Shown here: one piece after another, positions 25,852 through 35,775 of the stretch
Position numbering within the stretch: the first letter of the stretch is position 1
Layout of the letters: the number at the start of each line of letters is the position of its first letter
Assembly: GCA_018141785.1 (NCBI GenBank)
Contig: CP073341.1
Coordinates: 1,529,422-1,593,421, forward strand
Direction of reading: 5' to 3'
DNA: 64,000 bases
Source of the DNA: Candidatus Paraprochloron terpiosi LD05
Lineage (GTDB): Bacteria; Cyanobacteriota; Cyanobacteriia; Cyanobacteriales; Prochloraceae
Translations under genes and position numbers: made by a program
Notes under the pieces: generated by a model
Told to the model about the DNA's origin: nothing
Seen by the model: the letters and a program-made list of their open reading frames with translations, nothing else
The model's database searches: none

Positions 25852-27059
25852 GGAGCTAAAGCTTCAGCAGTTTGAATTTCTTCTTCCAACTCATCCATAG
25901 ATGATACTAAATTGCTCAGTCCATTGACTAAATCAAGCAGGTTGCGACGGAATTCTGGACTACCTGTGAGTTCGTCTAGATCTGCTGTAATCTTCTGAGC
26001 ATTAGCAAAAGTGGCTCTTGCTGAATCCAAGGTTTCTTGCAAGAGGACGATATTAGTAGGATCGTTTAAATTCTGAGATAGTTCTCGCAAATTAGCCGAT
26101 GCAGCCGCAGTGTTGGCAGCGATAATTCCTAAATTCTGAGCCAGTTCTTCTATTTTAGCAGCCTCCAAAGTCCCATTAATTGTCTCCACCGTCGTACCCA
26201 AACTAACTAACATGTTATTGAGCTGTCCGGTACTATCTTCTAGGTTATGGATGGTTCGGCGAATATTACCTCGATTTTCATTTACCAAACCATTGACATT
26301 ACTGGTTAGCTCACCTATTTCAGCAGCAGTTGCGGTAAATTGCTCTGCTGTCCTGCTAATTTTAGCCGCACTCTCACCGATTTGCTTAGTAGTTTCCTTA
26401 GCGGCTACGGTAATAGAATTAGCTACTGTAGAGAAATTGGTGATTTCTTGCCGAACTGCCTGAGATAATAAGGTCAGCTCGCTAGAAAGTTTGGCAATTT
26501 CAGCTGCTGCAATGCTGGCATTTTTGGCTGTAGAGTTGAGATTGTTAAAGAACTCAGGATTGGTGTAGAGTTTGCTTAAACGCTCTGTACTCCGCAGCAG
26601 AGTATCGAAGCTGATGCCAATTTCTCCTTTCAGCTCGTCTCCCTCGCAGACAATTAACTCTCTATTACAGTCTTCAGCCATAGGACTCGTGCTATTCGCG
26701 GACTGTGGTAGTTCCGTCTTGGGTGTAATATCAATGGAAGTTTCCCCAATCAGTCCCGATTGATTGGCTTCAATAATAATATCCTTAGGGATGCGCAAGT
26801 CGGAGGATTCAATTTCGATTTCCGTGTCCACTCCATTAGGTTCCGGGGAAATTGTCTTAATTTTACCCACCACAAAACCACGATAGCGAACGCTAGCCCC
26901 CTCTTGGATACCATTAGCGTTGGCAAACTTGACATTAATGACGTAGGGTTTTCTGTTAAAATCGATTCCCTTCAGCCAGACGGCTAAAGTGCCGAACAAA
27001 CCCAGCCCCACTAAGATTAGTAAGCCAACTGAGCCTTCTTTAATGGTTCGCGACTGCAT
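25830..27059 (-). CDS. MCE/MlaD-family lipid-transport protein
   Basis: 409 aa. An N-terminal anchor helix (residues about 11-30, VGLLILVGLGLFGTLAVWL) is followed by one MCE domain (about 38-115: VNVKF-like YVINVKFANANGIQEGASVR, GKIKTISPEP, then SGLIGETSIDI) and a long helical tail that would oligomerise into a tunnel, as in cyanobacterial/TGD2-type proteins. It carries lipids between the membranes with an MlaF ATPase and MlaE permease. The usual neighbour mlaF lies at 35778-36569 on the same strand, separated by the inserted RHS/intron segment. Confidence 0.88.
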   Translation of the reverse strand: MQSRTIKEGSVGLLILVGLGLFGTLAVWLKGIDFNRKPYVINVKFANANGIQEGASVRYRGFVVGKIKTISPEPNGVDTEIEIESSDLRIPKDIIIEANQSGLIGETSIDITPKTELPQSANSTSPMAEDCNRELIVCEGDELKGEIGISFDTLLRSTERLSKLYTNPEFFNNLNSTAKNASIAAAEIAKLSSELTLLSQAVRQEITNFSTVANSITVAAKETTKQIGESAAKISRTAEQFTATAAEIGELTSNVNGLVNENRGNIRRTIHNLEDSTGQLNNMLVSLGTTVETINGTLEAAKIEELAQNLGIIAANTAAASANLRELSQNLNDPTNIVLLQETLDSARATFANAQKITADLDELTGSPEFRRNLLDLVNGLSNLVSSMDELEEEIQTAEALAPTVTSEQ

Positions 27060-27441
27060 TTTTTTCCTCCCTCCCCATTAAATTAACACGTACCATGCAC
27101 GTACTGTCTATTGTACCCCCCTCCCACGAAAACTACAAAAAAAAGACTTTATAGCGCCCCCAATTTCGGAACCTTTGCACCAAAATCTGGCACCCTTTGC
27201 TCCTCCGTATCGGTGATGGGAACCTTGGCAAGATCGCGATTTTACCTAAACCATTATAAGCATTGGGTTTCAAAGATAAACTAAATTTGTTTCGACCCCT
27301 ATTTGTCCCTACCCCTACACCAAAACTGACTATGTCTTCTTTCTTACGGCAACTCTTACAAATTTTATATTTTCTTCAGATTTACGAGATTTACCTAAAG
27401 TCGGCAGAAGGCTCACGCCATAATCTTTGATTTGGCGTGAG
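27060..27441. other. Spacer upstream of mlaD with a hairpin
   Basis: AT-rich sequence with no convincing gene. A perfect 9-bp hairpin CTCACGCCA/TGGCGTGAG lies at 27412-27441, right before the first ATG of the RHS remnant. A purine-rich Shine-Dalgarno-like stretch for mlaD is at about 27062-27075 on the reverse strand. Confidence 0.5.
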
Positions 27442-28156
27442 ATGAATGACGACGCCGGGGGTTATATGTTAGAGTAAACTGATGAGGAGCAACTTGCAAA
27501 GTCTGCGTAGCAGTTAGCGGGGGAGGATGTCAATTATACCTACCATAGCGGTTTGCTGACGGTAGAAAAAACCCTCACTGGACATGATGCTACCACCTTC
27601 AGCACCAGCGAAACCCGATCAGTCTATAGGGATCTAGTGGTCCAACAAGTCAACCGCTATGGTGTGGTCAATGAGGCGGTATACGATATTCGTGGTCGGA
27701 TTGTTACCAATAAATCGGCGGTGGGCAGTGATTATGAATAGGTAGTCAGTTACGAATACGAAACCTTTAATGATGCAACCCAATCACCTCAAGCGATCCA
27801 AACTGACGACACCGGGTTTAAAAGTCGTCTCATTTATGATGGCAGCGGTCGAATGGTTGGGGCTGATAAACAGGACGAAAATCGCACCTATCGCCGTGTT
27901 CTGACCCAGGAGTATGATAACCTTGGCCAGACAATTTCAGAGACTAAAACTGATTACCATCCCAATGGCGATGTGTTTTCATCACACGCAACCACAATGG
28001 GCTATGATGGCTGGGGTCAGTTGTGTGAATCTGTGCGGCTCGTTCCTAGTAAGTAAAGTCGCGCCCGCCATCGAGGATGCCGGGCGAACGAAGCTAGGGC
28101 AAGGTTCAGTAGAATCTTGATAACTGAATGAATTATGAGGGTGAAAGCCCCTCCCG

Positions 28157-28186
28157 CCTGCTCAGGCGCGGCTGCGCAGGAGCAGG
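28157..28186. repeat. 30-nt palindrome CCTGCTC...GAGCAGG, copy 1
   Basis: Arms CCTGCTC and GAGCAGG around AGGCGCGGCTGCGCAG. Intron B has only four bases (TGAA) at this place between matching flanks, so the element was inserted into a loop of intron domain I. An identical copy is at 28540-28569. Confidence 0.75.
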
Positions 28187-28539
28187 GGAATCACGTGAAT
28201 CCTTATCTGGCCACAGTGAGATTAATCATCAGGCTGAAGCTGGCAACAGGGCGGAACCGGAGCTATCGAGCGGTTCGATGGCAACGCCGCTAACAGGGAG
28301 AACACCGGGATAACTTAACGTGAATCATCTGAGAAAAGACCTAACCAACAACACTGCCAAGCCGCGTATTGCAGAAAAGACACCGAAAGAAACTCGCAAA
28401 GCAATGGTTCAGCATTTGCATTCCTGAGCTGGTGATAGGTCAAGGGATGAGTCCCAAGGGTTCAAAACAATAGTTCATTCCCAACGAGTAAAAACTCGCC
28501 CAACTTCCACGGAAACAGGGGGTTCCAAACCCAACAATG

Positions 28540-28569
28540 CCTGCTCAGGCGCGGCTGCGCAGGAGCAGG
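28540..28569. repeat. 30-nt palindrome CCTGCTC...GAGCAGG, copy 2
   Basis: Identical to 28157-28186. It lies in another loop of the same intron, just before the AGTGGTGGGGTCGCC block conserved in intron B. Confidence 0.75.
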
Positions 28570-28695
28570 AGTGGTGGGGTCGCCTGATTAACGGCCTACC
28601 GGAAGAGCGAGGGTAAGAGAGGGCGTAACTGCCCGACGGTTTCTACAGAGAAGATACCCAATGTAACTATCAGAGCGACTAATGAGGTCAAAACT

Positions 28696-30081
28696 GTGAA
28701 CATCACTAACCAGACTTCAATCGAATACCGCAGTTTAAAAGCCTTGAGGCTCCACTTGGCAGCATTCCTGCTGGCGGGGAAGATTGGCCGGAGGGCTGAC
28801 GACGTCTGGAAAGACCTACCATGGAAGAAATTCCGGCAGCAGGTATTTCGATTACAGCGGGCAATCTTTAAAGCGCAGAAAGAACAGTCAAAAGCCAAGG
28901 TCAAACGTTTACAACGGCTCCTACTTCGGAGTCGTGCAGCCCAAGCACTGGCCGTCAAACAAGTAACACAGCTAAACACAGGGCGTAAGTCCCCCGGAGT
29001 TGACGGGAAAACAGCGCTTTCTACCAGAGAGCGTCTAGTGTTGTGTCAAAGGCTGAACAAGCATTGGTACCACTGGAAACACCAACAACTGAGAAGGGTA
29101 AATATCCCGAAGCCAAACGGCAAAACTCGTGGATTAGGCATCCCCACAATAGCCGACCGGGCATGGCAAGCACTGCTCAAGTTAGCAGCAGAACCAGCCT
29201 ACGAGGCAACCGCCGGAGAAAGGAGTTATGGCTTCAGACCCGGACGCTGTACTGCGAACGCACAAAAACTCATCTTTAACAACCTAAAAAGCGATACGAA
29301 AAGCAAGGAGAAACTGGTACTGGAAACAGATATCAGCAAATGCTTTGACGAAATTGACCATAAGGTCATACTCAGAGAAGTTGTCCTGCCAATCGAAGCA
29401 TTAAAAGGGTTAAAGACGGCTCTTATAGCTGGCGTTCGTGGTGAATACCCCTCCAGTATTAAGGGTACGCCCCAGGGCGGTGTCATATCACCCCTACTGG
29501 CCAATATCGCCCTAGATGGATTCGAGAACCTAGGGTTAGACCAATGGAAAGGGAGTCGCAGAGATGGGACTCTCATAAGGGGTATTCGTTACGCAGATGA
29601 CGCGGTCTTTATCTGTAAACCCGGAGCTGATACCAAGAGGCTACGGGAGGATATCGACAAATTCCTGGAGTCTTCCGGGCTAAAAATCAACGAAACTAAG
29701 ACTAAGGTGAGTAAAGCCACGGATGGGTTCGATTTCCTGGGATGGCACTTTCGTGTCAACTCCCGTGGAGTCTTTAAATCCACACCGAGTTGGGAGAATT
29801 ATGCAGACATAAAGGCTAAGGTAAAGGCTACTTGGAAAAATGGCGCAACCACGGATGCTCGCCTGAAAAGGATAGAGTCACAAATCCGAGGTTGGAGGCA
29901 ATATCACAAAAACTGCGATATGAGCAAGCACTCGCTATGGTCACTCAAAAATTGGGTATGGCGGAAGTTGAGAGCAGAAAAACGCAGGATGGCTCGAAAG
30001 GAAGCGGAAAAAGCAAGACGTCTGGCAATTAAGGGTAATCCCTTAGGAGCGCGCCTCGCGCGCTCACATCAGAGCAGATAA
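28696..30081 (+). CDS. Group II intron-encoded reverse transcriptase/maturase
   Basis: 461 aa from a GTG start that is also conserved in intron B. Reverse transcriptase blocks are clear: RRVNIPKPNGKTRGLGIPT, RAWQALLKLAAEPAYEATA, GERSYGFRPGRC, LETDISKCFDEIDH (first catalytic Asp), GTPQGGVISPLLANI and the catalytic IRYADDAVF (YADD). WRQYHKNCDMSKHS and LKNWVWRKLRAEKRR form the maturase domain X. It stops early at 30081, because a palindrome-like replacement at 30047-30066 shifted the frame. In intron D the same protein continues into an HNH domain. Reverse transcriptase and maturase domains look intact. Confidence 0.9.
   Translation: MNITNQTSIEYRSLKALRLHLAAFLLAGKIGRRADDVWKDLPWKKFRQQVFRLQRAIFKAQKEQSKAKVKRLQRLLLRSRAAQALAVKQVTQLNTGRKSPGVDGKTALSTRERLVLCQRLNKHWYHWKHQQLRRVNIPKPNGKTRGLGIPTIADRAWQALLKLAAEPAYEATAGERSYGFRPGRCTANAQKLIFNNLKSDTKSKEKLVLETDISKCFDEIDHKVILREVVLPIEALKGLKTALIAGVRGEYPSSIKGTPQGGVISPLLANIALDGFENLGLDQWKGSRRDGTLIRGIRYADDAVFICKPGADTKRLREDIDKFLESSGLKINETKTKVSKATDGFDFLGWHFRVNSRGVFKSTPSWENYADIKAKVKATWKNGATTDARLKRIESQIRGWRQYHKNCDMSKHSLWSLKNWVWRKLRAEKRRMARKEAEKARRLAIKGNPLGARLARSHQSR
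30047..30066. repeat. Palindromic replacement GAGCGCG-CCTCG-CGCGCTC
   Basis: 11 nt (CGCCTCGCGCG) stand where intron D has 12 nt (GCTAAACGCCAG), which creates perfect GAGCGCG/CGCGCTC arms and a one-base frame change that separates the reverse transcriptase from the HNH domain. Confidence 0.7.
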
Positions 30082-30125
30082 GGAAAGCTTTCCCAGCAAT
30101 TCCCTGGAAAGTCAATAACCACGTA

Positions 30126-30425
30126 ATGGTCAAAAATAATGCCTCACCCTACGATGGGAATGTTTCCTATTGGGTTGGTCGGAACTCCAAATTATACAGT
30201 GGCCCAACCGCTGACGCCATTAAGCGACAGAAGGGTAAGTGTCAGCATTGCAACCGACTGTTCATGGAGATGGATGGTGCCGTGGAGTTGCACCACATTG
30301 ACGGCAACCATAACAACTGGAAACGTAAGAATTTAGTTGCTCTCCATCGGGAATGTCACCAGGCGCATGCGATACACCGCAAGCGCATTAAAGACGGGCT
30401 CGTAAAGCGCGCCATAAAGGTATAG
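30126..30425 (+). CDS. HNH endonuclease domain of the group II intron protein, now a separate ORF
   Basis: 99 aa with an HNH nuclease: zinc knuckle CQHCNRLF, then AVELHHIDGNHNNWKRKNLV and LHRECHQ with the last metal ligand. In intron D this domain is fused in frame to the reverse transcriptase. Here it lies in another frame after the palindrome and could start at the ATG at 30126. In such introns the endonuclease cuts the bottom strand to prime reverse transcription. Whether the split protein still works is unknown. Confidence 0.75.
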   Translation: MVKNNASPYDGNVSYWVGRNSKLYSGPTADAIKRQKGKCQHCNRLFMEMDGAVELHHIDGNHNNWKRKNLVALHRECHQAHAIHRKRIKDGLVKRAIKV

Positions 30426-32050
30426 AAGCACCTGAGCTGTATGAGGTGAAAGTCTCACGTACAGTTCGTAGGAGAGGGGCGAGATGGCAACATCTCCCTC
30501 GACTCTAATCAGACCAATGACGGAGTTGTGGAAGTCATCACTAATGATCCTTTCCAGTTAAAACAGACAAAGCAGCTAGTCATACGGGACAACTCAAAAC
30601 AAGTCACCGCTAGTTTAGCCAGTGAAACCACAACCTACAACTTATTCAAAGCACCGGAATTAATAGAGCTAGGAAGTGCTGCTGGGGGCAACATACAAAC
30701 CCAAATGCATTACGACGGTCTGGGCAGGAAACAAAAGGTGATTACTCCCCTTGGCCATGAAACATCAGTAGAAGTCTATGACATTTTCAATCGGATTCAA
30801 AAGGCGAAAAGTCCAGATGGCCAGATCTACGACCTGCTGTATGCAGAATTTTCACTGAAAAAGCTAATCACTGGGTTGGAAATAGATGAGGGTGGAAACC
30901 TGACCTCCCTTGGTGAACAGGAATTTGACGGCATAGAAAGGGTGACCAGCAAAGGATTTGCTGGGGTTAAGACCCTATATAGCTATCAGGGTGGCAATAA
31001 ACTCCCTCATCAAATTGTGACCCAGGCAGGAAACAGCATCCAGTTTGAGTTCGAGAGCGCCCTTAACAACCTACCGACCTCTATTGTATCCTGGCGCGGT
31101 ACAGATAGCTTCTCGCCGGAGGTTGCCGAAACCTCTAACACCTTCACCTATGCCACCAAATCAGATGCAACCCCTTGTGGCAACTTGACTGCTGCTCAGG
31201 GCACCAAGGGTAGCTACAGTTTTGAATACTCACCTTCAGGTAAAATTGGCCAGGTGACACAAAATGTTGACAATGGACAAACAGCCACCACAACCTCTGA
31301 TGAGCAAACCCTGCAAGGCAAGACCCTTGCCGCCACCCTTAAGATTGGTGATGAAGAAACTAAATTCAGCTATACCTATGATTCCTTTGGGCGCTTGCTC
31401 ACCACAACCCAAAACAACATCGTTGTGGAGATTACATACGATGAGTTTGGTCGTATTGCAACAGAGAAAATAACTGAGAATGGTACGACACAGCAACTGA
31501 CAGAAGTGACTTGGGATGATCTGAACCGGGAGCAAACCCGGAAGATCACCGCATATCTGGCATCAATGCAGCAGGTGTGTCAACTGGATTTCAGCTACGA
31601 CTCCGAAAACAAACTGACTGAGCGTTCCACAACCCTTGATGGTGCATTAAAACTGAAGGAGCAATTTACCTATGACCTGTGTAATCGGCTCACAGGATAT
31701 CAGGTAGCAGATGGCTATGATGCAGCCTTCCTGCCCCAGAATGAGCAGGGACTGGGGATTAAAAAGCAGGAGTTTAGCTTTGATCTCTTTTATAATATCA
31801 TCAGCATAATTACCGAATTTGACGGTGGTGAAGTTGACACAGCGACTTTCCAGTATGAAGAAGCTCAACATCGGCGTCCCTCTAAAATCAGCCATTCCCT
31901 TACCAGCTATTTTCCACCGGAAGTCAGTTTTGATTACGACCAAGATGGAAACCTGACTTATATATTAGAGTCGAGAGAGGTGTTACCACCTCGTCCCTCT
32001 CCTACGACACCGAAGGTGCCGCCTTTGGCGTCCCGGACGTGCAAGTTTCC

Positions 32051-32076
32051 CCCCCGCCATTAATCAATGCCGGGGG
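32051..32076. repeat. Palindrome CCCCCGCCATT-AATGCCGGGGG
   Basis: Near-perfect inverted repeat inside the domain V/VI part of intron B, absent from introns A and D. Confidence 0.6.
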
Positions 32077-32228
32077 CTCAGGTGCTTCTATGCCAATGGG
32101 AGGCGCGCTTTAACGATACCTTCCACTATACGCTTCTGGTGAACCTTCTGCAATTGGTGGCAGTATCGGTGGAGAGCAACTAGATTCTCACGTCTCCAGT
32201 TGTTGTGGTTTCCATCTATTTTATTGAC

Positions 32229-32279
32229 CTTTCGGGCGTGCGCGCCCGAAAGGCTTTCCAGGCGCGCACGCCTGGAAAG
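32229..32279. repeat. Two tandem hairpins (CTTTCGGGCG and CTTTCCAGGCG arms)
   Basis: Two adjoining perfect inverted repeats: arms CTTTCGGGCG/CGCCCGAAAG with a TGCG loop (32229-32252) and CTTTCCAGGCG/CGCCTGGAAAG with a CGCA loop (32254-32279). They interrupt the HNH part of the intron B protein gene. Confidence 0.75.
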
Positions 32280-34877
32280 TTAACCCAGTGGTGCAACTCC
32301 ACAGGACCATCTATCTCCATGAACAATCGGTTGCAATGAAGGCATTTTCCAATAGTCGCTTAATAGCGTTAGCGGTAGGCCCGCTGTACAGCTTAGAATT
32401 CCGGCCTACCCAATAGGAAATGTTCCCATTGTAAGGTGAGGCGTCACCTTTAACCATCACGTGGCTATTGACTTTCCAGGGAATGCTGGGCAAGGCTTTC
32501 CGTGGAATCGCTTCCACGGTAGGTCTTTCCAGACATCGTCAGCCCTCAGGCTTATTTCTCGTGCCTGCACGAATACTGTCAGGTGGAGTCCTAAGTCTAT
32601 TAGACTGCGGTATTCGATTGGGGCTAGTTTAGTGGCTTGCACTGTTTAAGCTCCTTCTTTCGCTCTACTAGTTACATTGAGTTTCTTCTCTGTAGAAACC
32701 ATCGGGCAGTTACGCCCTTCTTACCTTCGCTCTTCCGATAGGCCGTTAATCAGGCGACCCCACCTCCTGGACTATGAGATTGGACCCCCGTCTTCAGAGG
32801 AAGTTGAGCGAGTTTTTACTCGTTCCGAACGAACTATTGTTTTGAACCCTTGGGACTCATCTATTGACCCATCCCCAGCTCAGGAATGTAAGTGGCAAAT
32901 GGTACCCTTACGAGCCTTTTTCGGAGTTTCTTCTGTCGTTTATAACGGCCTTCCGACAGTGTCGTATCTTAGGTCTTTTTTTTAGACGATTCACGTTAAG
33001 TTATCCCGGTGTTCTCCCTATTAGCGGAAGTATCTCTGCCTAACCGTTCAGCCGTACTTTACCGCCCTGTTGCCAGCTTCCGCCTGGTGATTAACCTCAC
33101 GGTGGCCAGATAAGGATTCACGTGATTCCTTCACGGGAGAGACTTGGTAACACGATTTCTGGCCCTGCCCTCACTCTCATAGTTCACTCAGTTGTCTAGG
33201 TTCGGTAATCATTACCTTAGGGTTTCGGTATTCCACACTGGTCTTCCTAATTTCCCTCGGTCCGATGTCCCGGAAACCTAGCCCTAGCTTATGCTTGGCT
33301 TACACCGCGCTCTCTGCGAGTCTCCGAGCGGCTACTTTCGCGCTTGATCGAGCCGCACCCATTCCAATACTGAAGATCTTCAGTTGACCTACAGTGTTAC
33401 AGGCCGTCTTTTGCGCTATTGGAACATGAAGGGATTGGATCAAGCATTTGAATATGACGTGTTTGAGCGCATCCTGACATCGTTCGACAGCATCAAATAC
33501 TATTTAGGCAACAACCTAATCAAAGAGCAGGGCAGCAATGGAGAGTATGTCGAATTTGTCCGTAGCGGCAAACCCATTGTTGCGGAAAAATCGGCAGCAT
33601 CTACCCAATTTATAGGATCAGATCAATTCTTATCTGCTGTTCTGGTTCATAATTCAGAGCAACTTCAGCACCAGACCTATGCTCCCTATGGCAGTGCCAA
33701 TATCACATCCCGTACCGGCTTTACTGGTGAAATCAAGCACTCAAGTGCGCCATTTTACTTGCCAGGAAATGGTACACGTCTCTACTTACCGCAATATGGT
33801 CTTTTTTCAACAATAGATTCCCTATCACCTTTTGCCGGGGGTGGCATTAACCCTTACCTTTACTGTAGTGGTGATCCCATCAACCTGATCGATCCTTCTG
33901 GCCATTTAGCAACAGGAGTTGATTTGGGGCTTAACATCTTTGCCTTTATCGTAGATGCCATCGCCTTGGGGGTGACGATTGCTACTGCCGGGTCAACCAC
34001 GGCCCTCGCCGCCGGAGTTATAGCTAGTACTTTTGGGTTGACTTCCGACACTTTGGGCATAGCTGCCGACTCTATGAGCATTCAGGATCAGAAAAAGGGT
34101 ACTGATCGTAGCCAAACCATTTCACGTCTCGGAATAGCCTCAAGTTCCTTTGGTGCTATTGCCATGGTCGCTGACTTGGGCGCAGGTGTAGTTACATCCA
34201 TAGAATCCACTGCGAAATCCTATGGCAAAGAAGCATCTCGAGCCTTTAAAAGTGCAGAACAGTATCGGGACAAATTGGCCCGAATTCCTGATCGACCTAG
34301 GGATAGTTCCAAGAGAACATATCTGAAGAATCAGGCAGAGGAGAGTAGTAAAATGGGAACGACTTATTACAAAAAAGCGCTAGAAGCAGCGGACAACTCT
34401 GAAAGTACAAGCAAACGCATCGGCAAATCATTTATCAGTACTACAACGGGGGCAGATTTTGATGCGTTCAGTGATGCTGCCAACAGCACCAACAGTATTG
34501 TTAAGCGAAGCATGAATGGTGCCTGGGCAGCTACCCAAATCGTTGGTGCAGGAGTAGGATGGACTTTACTGATCGAAGGAACATGGAGCGTTGATGACGA
34601 CACTGACAGCGAAGATATGGCATCCGGCGGCCTGAAGAGTTATGTTGTCCAGATGATGAACGATAAATACCCGATCGCTTAGAAACAACCGAGTCTCCAG
34701 TAGAGATGTTGCCTGCAACGTCTCTATGTATAGCGCGGGAATGTAATAATTTAGTTATGTATAAAAATTAAACGTATGTGTGTAGATATACTAATGCGCA
34801 TTTATATTAATACTAAATAATATAAAACAACTGATCGTGGTACGATCGTCCGTATCCATTCATCCCAACTTTAACCC

Positions 34878-35576
34878 ATGTCCAACGCCATCACCCTAGA
34901 AGACTTTTACAAACTCTTCCAAGAAAGCGAACGTCAGCGCCAAGAGACGGAACGCATCCTGCGGGAATCGTTAGAGTTTTCCCGCCAAGAATTCGATCGC
35001 CGCTTGACTGAGGCAGATCGCCGTGCTGCTGAATCAAAAGCAGAGTTCGATCGCCGCTTAGCTGAGTCAAAAGCCGAGGCAGATCGCCGTGCCGCTGAAG
35101 CTGAACAACGCCTTGCCCGAACTGAAGCCATCGCTGCCCAAACCAACCAAGCCGTCAATAGCTTGAGTAGTCGCTGGGGACACTTTGTGGAAAATCTCGT
35201 AGCTCCTGCGGTGTTACGTCTGTTTCAAGAACGGGGCATTCCAGTGCAGGAAATGTATCAGCGGGTCAAGTCTGCACGGGGCTCCCAGAACCTAGAAATT
35301 GATATCCTGGCGGTGAATGATGATGTAGCCGTGGTAGTGGAGGTAAAATCCCGCCTTACCCAGGATTATGTCCGTCGTTTTCTTCGCAACCTATCCCGCT
35401 TTAAAACTGCTTTTCCTCACTACGGGAACTATCGCATTTATGGAGCCATGGCGGCTATTGAAATTGACAGGGATGTGGATACCTATGCCGACCATCAGGG
35501 ACTATTTTTAATTGAGCAATCGGGGGATAGTGTTTACATTAGTAGTGATACCAATTTTACCCCTCGAACTTGGTAG
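34878..35576 (+). CDS. DUF3782-type PD-(D/E)xK nuclease-like protein
   Basis: 232 aa. Residues 1-90 are a coiled coil rich in EFDRRL, DRRAAE and EAEQRLARTEA repeats. The C-terminal half reads WGHFVENLVAPAVLRLFQERG and then SQNLEIDILAVNDDVAVVVEVKSRL, the D...VEVKS arrangement of restriction-like nuclease folds. This architecture is widespread and highly multi-copy in cyanobacteria, with no proven function. It begins 195 nt after the RHS gene and may have travelled with it. Confidence 0.8.
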   Translation: MSNAITLEDFYKLFQESERQRQETERILRESLEFSRQEFDRRLTEADRRAAESKAEFDRRLAESKAEADRRAAEAEQRLARTEAIAAQTNQAVNSLSSRWGHFVENLVAPAVLRLFQERGIPVQEMYQRVKSARGSQNLEIDILAVNDDVAVVVEVKSRLTQDYVRRFLRNLSRFKTAFPHYGNYRIYGAMAAIEIDRDVDTYADHQGLFLIEQSGDSVYISSDTNFTPRTW

Positions 35577-35589
35577 AAAAGCAGCTCCT

Positions 35590-35745
35590 GCTTCCAAAAA
35601 ACACCCTCAAACCAAAACAAACCTCGAAACCACCTTGTTGGAACTCCTCAGTCAACTCCCCAAACCCCTACAACTGGAAATTTTACACTTTGCTAAATTT
35701 CTAGTCTCCTGCTACCATCAAAACCATAGCAACCTTGTATTATAA
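35590..35745 (+). CDS. Short DUF2281-like tail fragment
   Basis: A short open frame reads LETTLLELLSQLPKPLQLEILHFAKFLV, resembling the helical start of DUF2281 antitoxin-like proteins. It lacks a clear start codon of its own and overlaps the previous stop region, so it is probably a remnant. Confidence 0.3.
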   Translation, partial: ASKKHPQTKTNLETTLLELLSQLPKPLQLEILHFAKFLVSCYHQNHSNLVL

Positions 35746-35748
35746 CTA

Positions 35749-35775
35749 CCACTGGTAACTGATAACTGATAACTG
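35749..35775. repeat. ACTGGTAACTGATAACTGATAACTG repeat
   Basis: Copy of the CAGTTACCAGT repeat family just 3' of mlaF, whose stop is at 35778. Confidence 0.65.

Larger units (their letters stand above)
28033..30509 (+). mobile_element. Group II intron A, sense to the RHS gene, encoding RT and HNH proteins
   Basis: 2.48 kb. The 5' end is GTGCGGCTCG and the 3' end CTCGACTCTAAT. Domain V is about 30432-30466 (GAGCTGTATGAGG, GAAA loop, ACAGTTC). Domain VI has a GAGATG/CATCTC stem and an AGAG/CTCT base stem that leaves a bulged A eight bases from the end, the branch-point position. The same TCTAAT end occurs in three other copies at unrelated sites, so it belongs to the intron. Splicing would join Ser (TCT) to Gln (CAG) without shifting the frame. 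Confidence 0.88.
31964..33358 (-). mobile_element. Group II intron B, antisense to the RHS gene, without reverse transcriptase
   Basis: 1.4 kb. On the reverse strand it runs from GTGCGGCTCG (complement at 33349-33358) to CTCGACTCTAAT (complement starts 31964). The first 500 nt match intron A domain I at a diverged level. The protein gene is reduced: the N-terminus (APIEYRSL, ADDVWKDLPWK at 32457-32642) is joined straight to the HNH end (IPWKVNSHVMVK, GNISYWVGRNSKLYSG at 32311-32500) with a frameshift. The domain V region is broken by palindromes. Because it is antisense, it cannot splice from the RHS transcript. Confidence 0.82.
27442..34682 (+). pseudogene. RHS/YD-repeat toxin-like gene in three exon parts, interrupted by two group II introns
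   Basis: Exon parts are 27442-28032, 30510-31963 and 33359-34682. The first part has stops at 27475, 27508 and 27739, so the gene is dead whether or not the introns splice. Typical YD-repeat pieces are SRLIYDGSGRMVGADKQDE, YDNLGQ and ISYDGWG-type motifs. The last part holds the RHS-associated core: FYLPGNGTRLYLPQYGLFS and NPYLYCSGDPINLIDPSGH. After it come about 250 aa of hydrophobic and charged sequence, an unassigned C-terminal toxin-type domain. An N-terminal section of a usual RHS/TcC protein is absent. Removing both introns joins the reading frames exactly. Confidence 0.8.
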
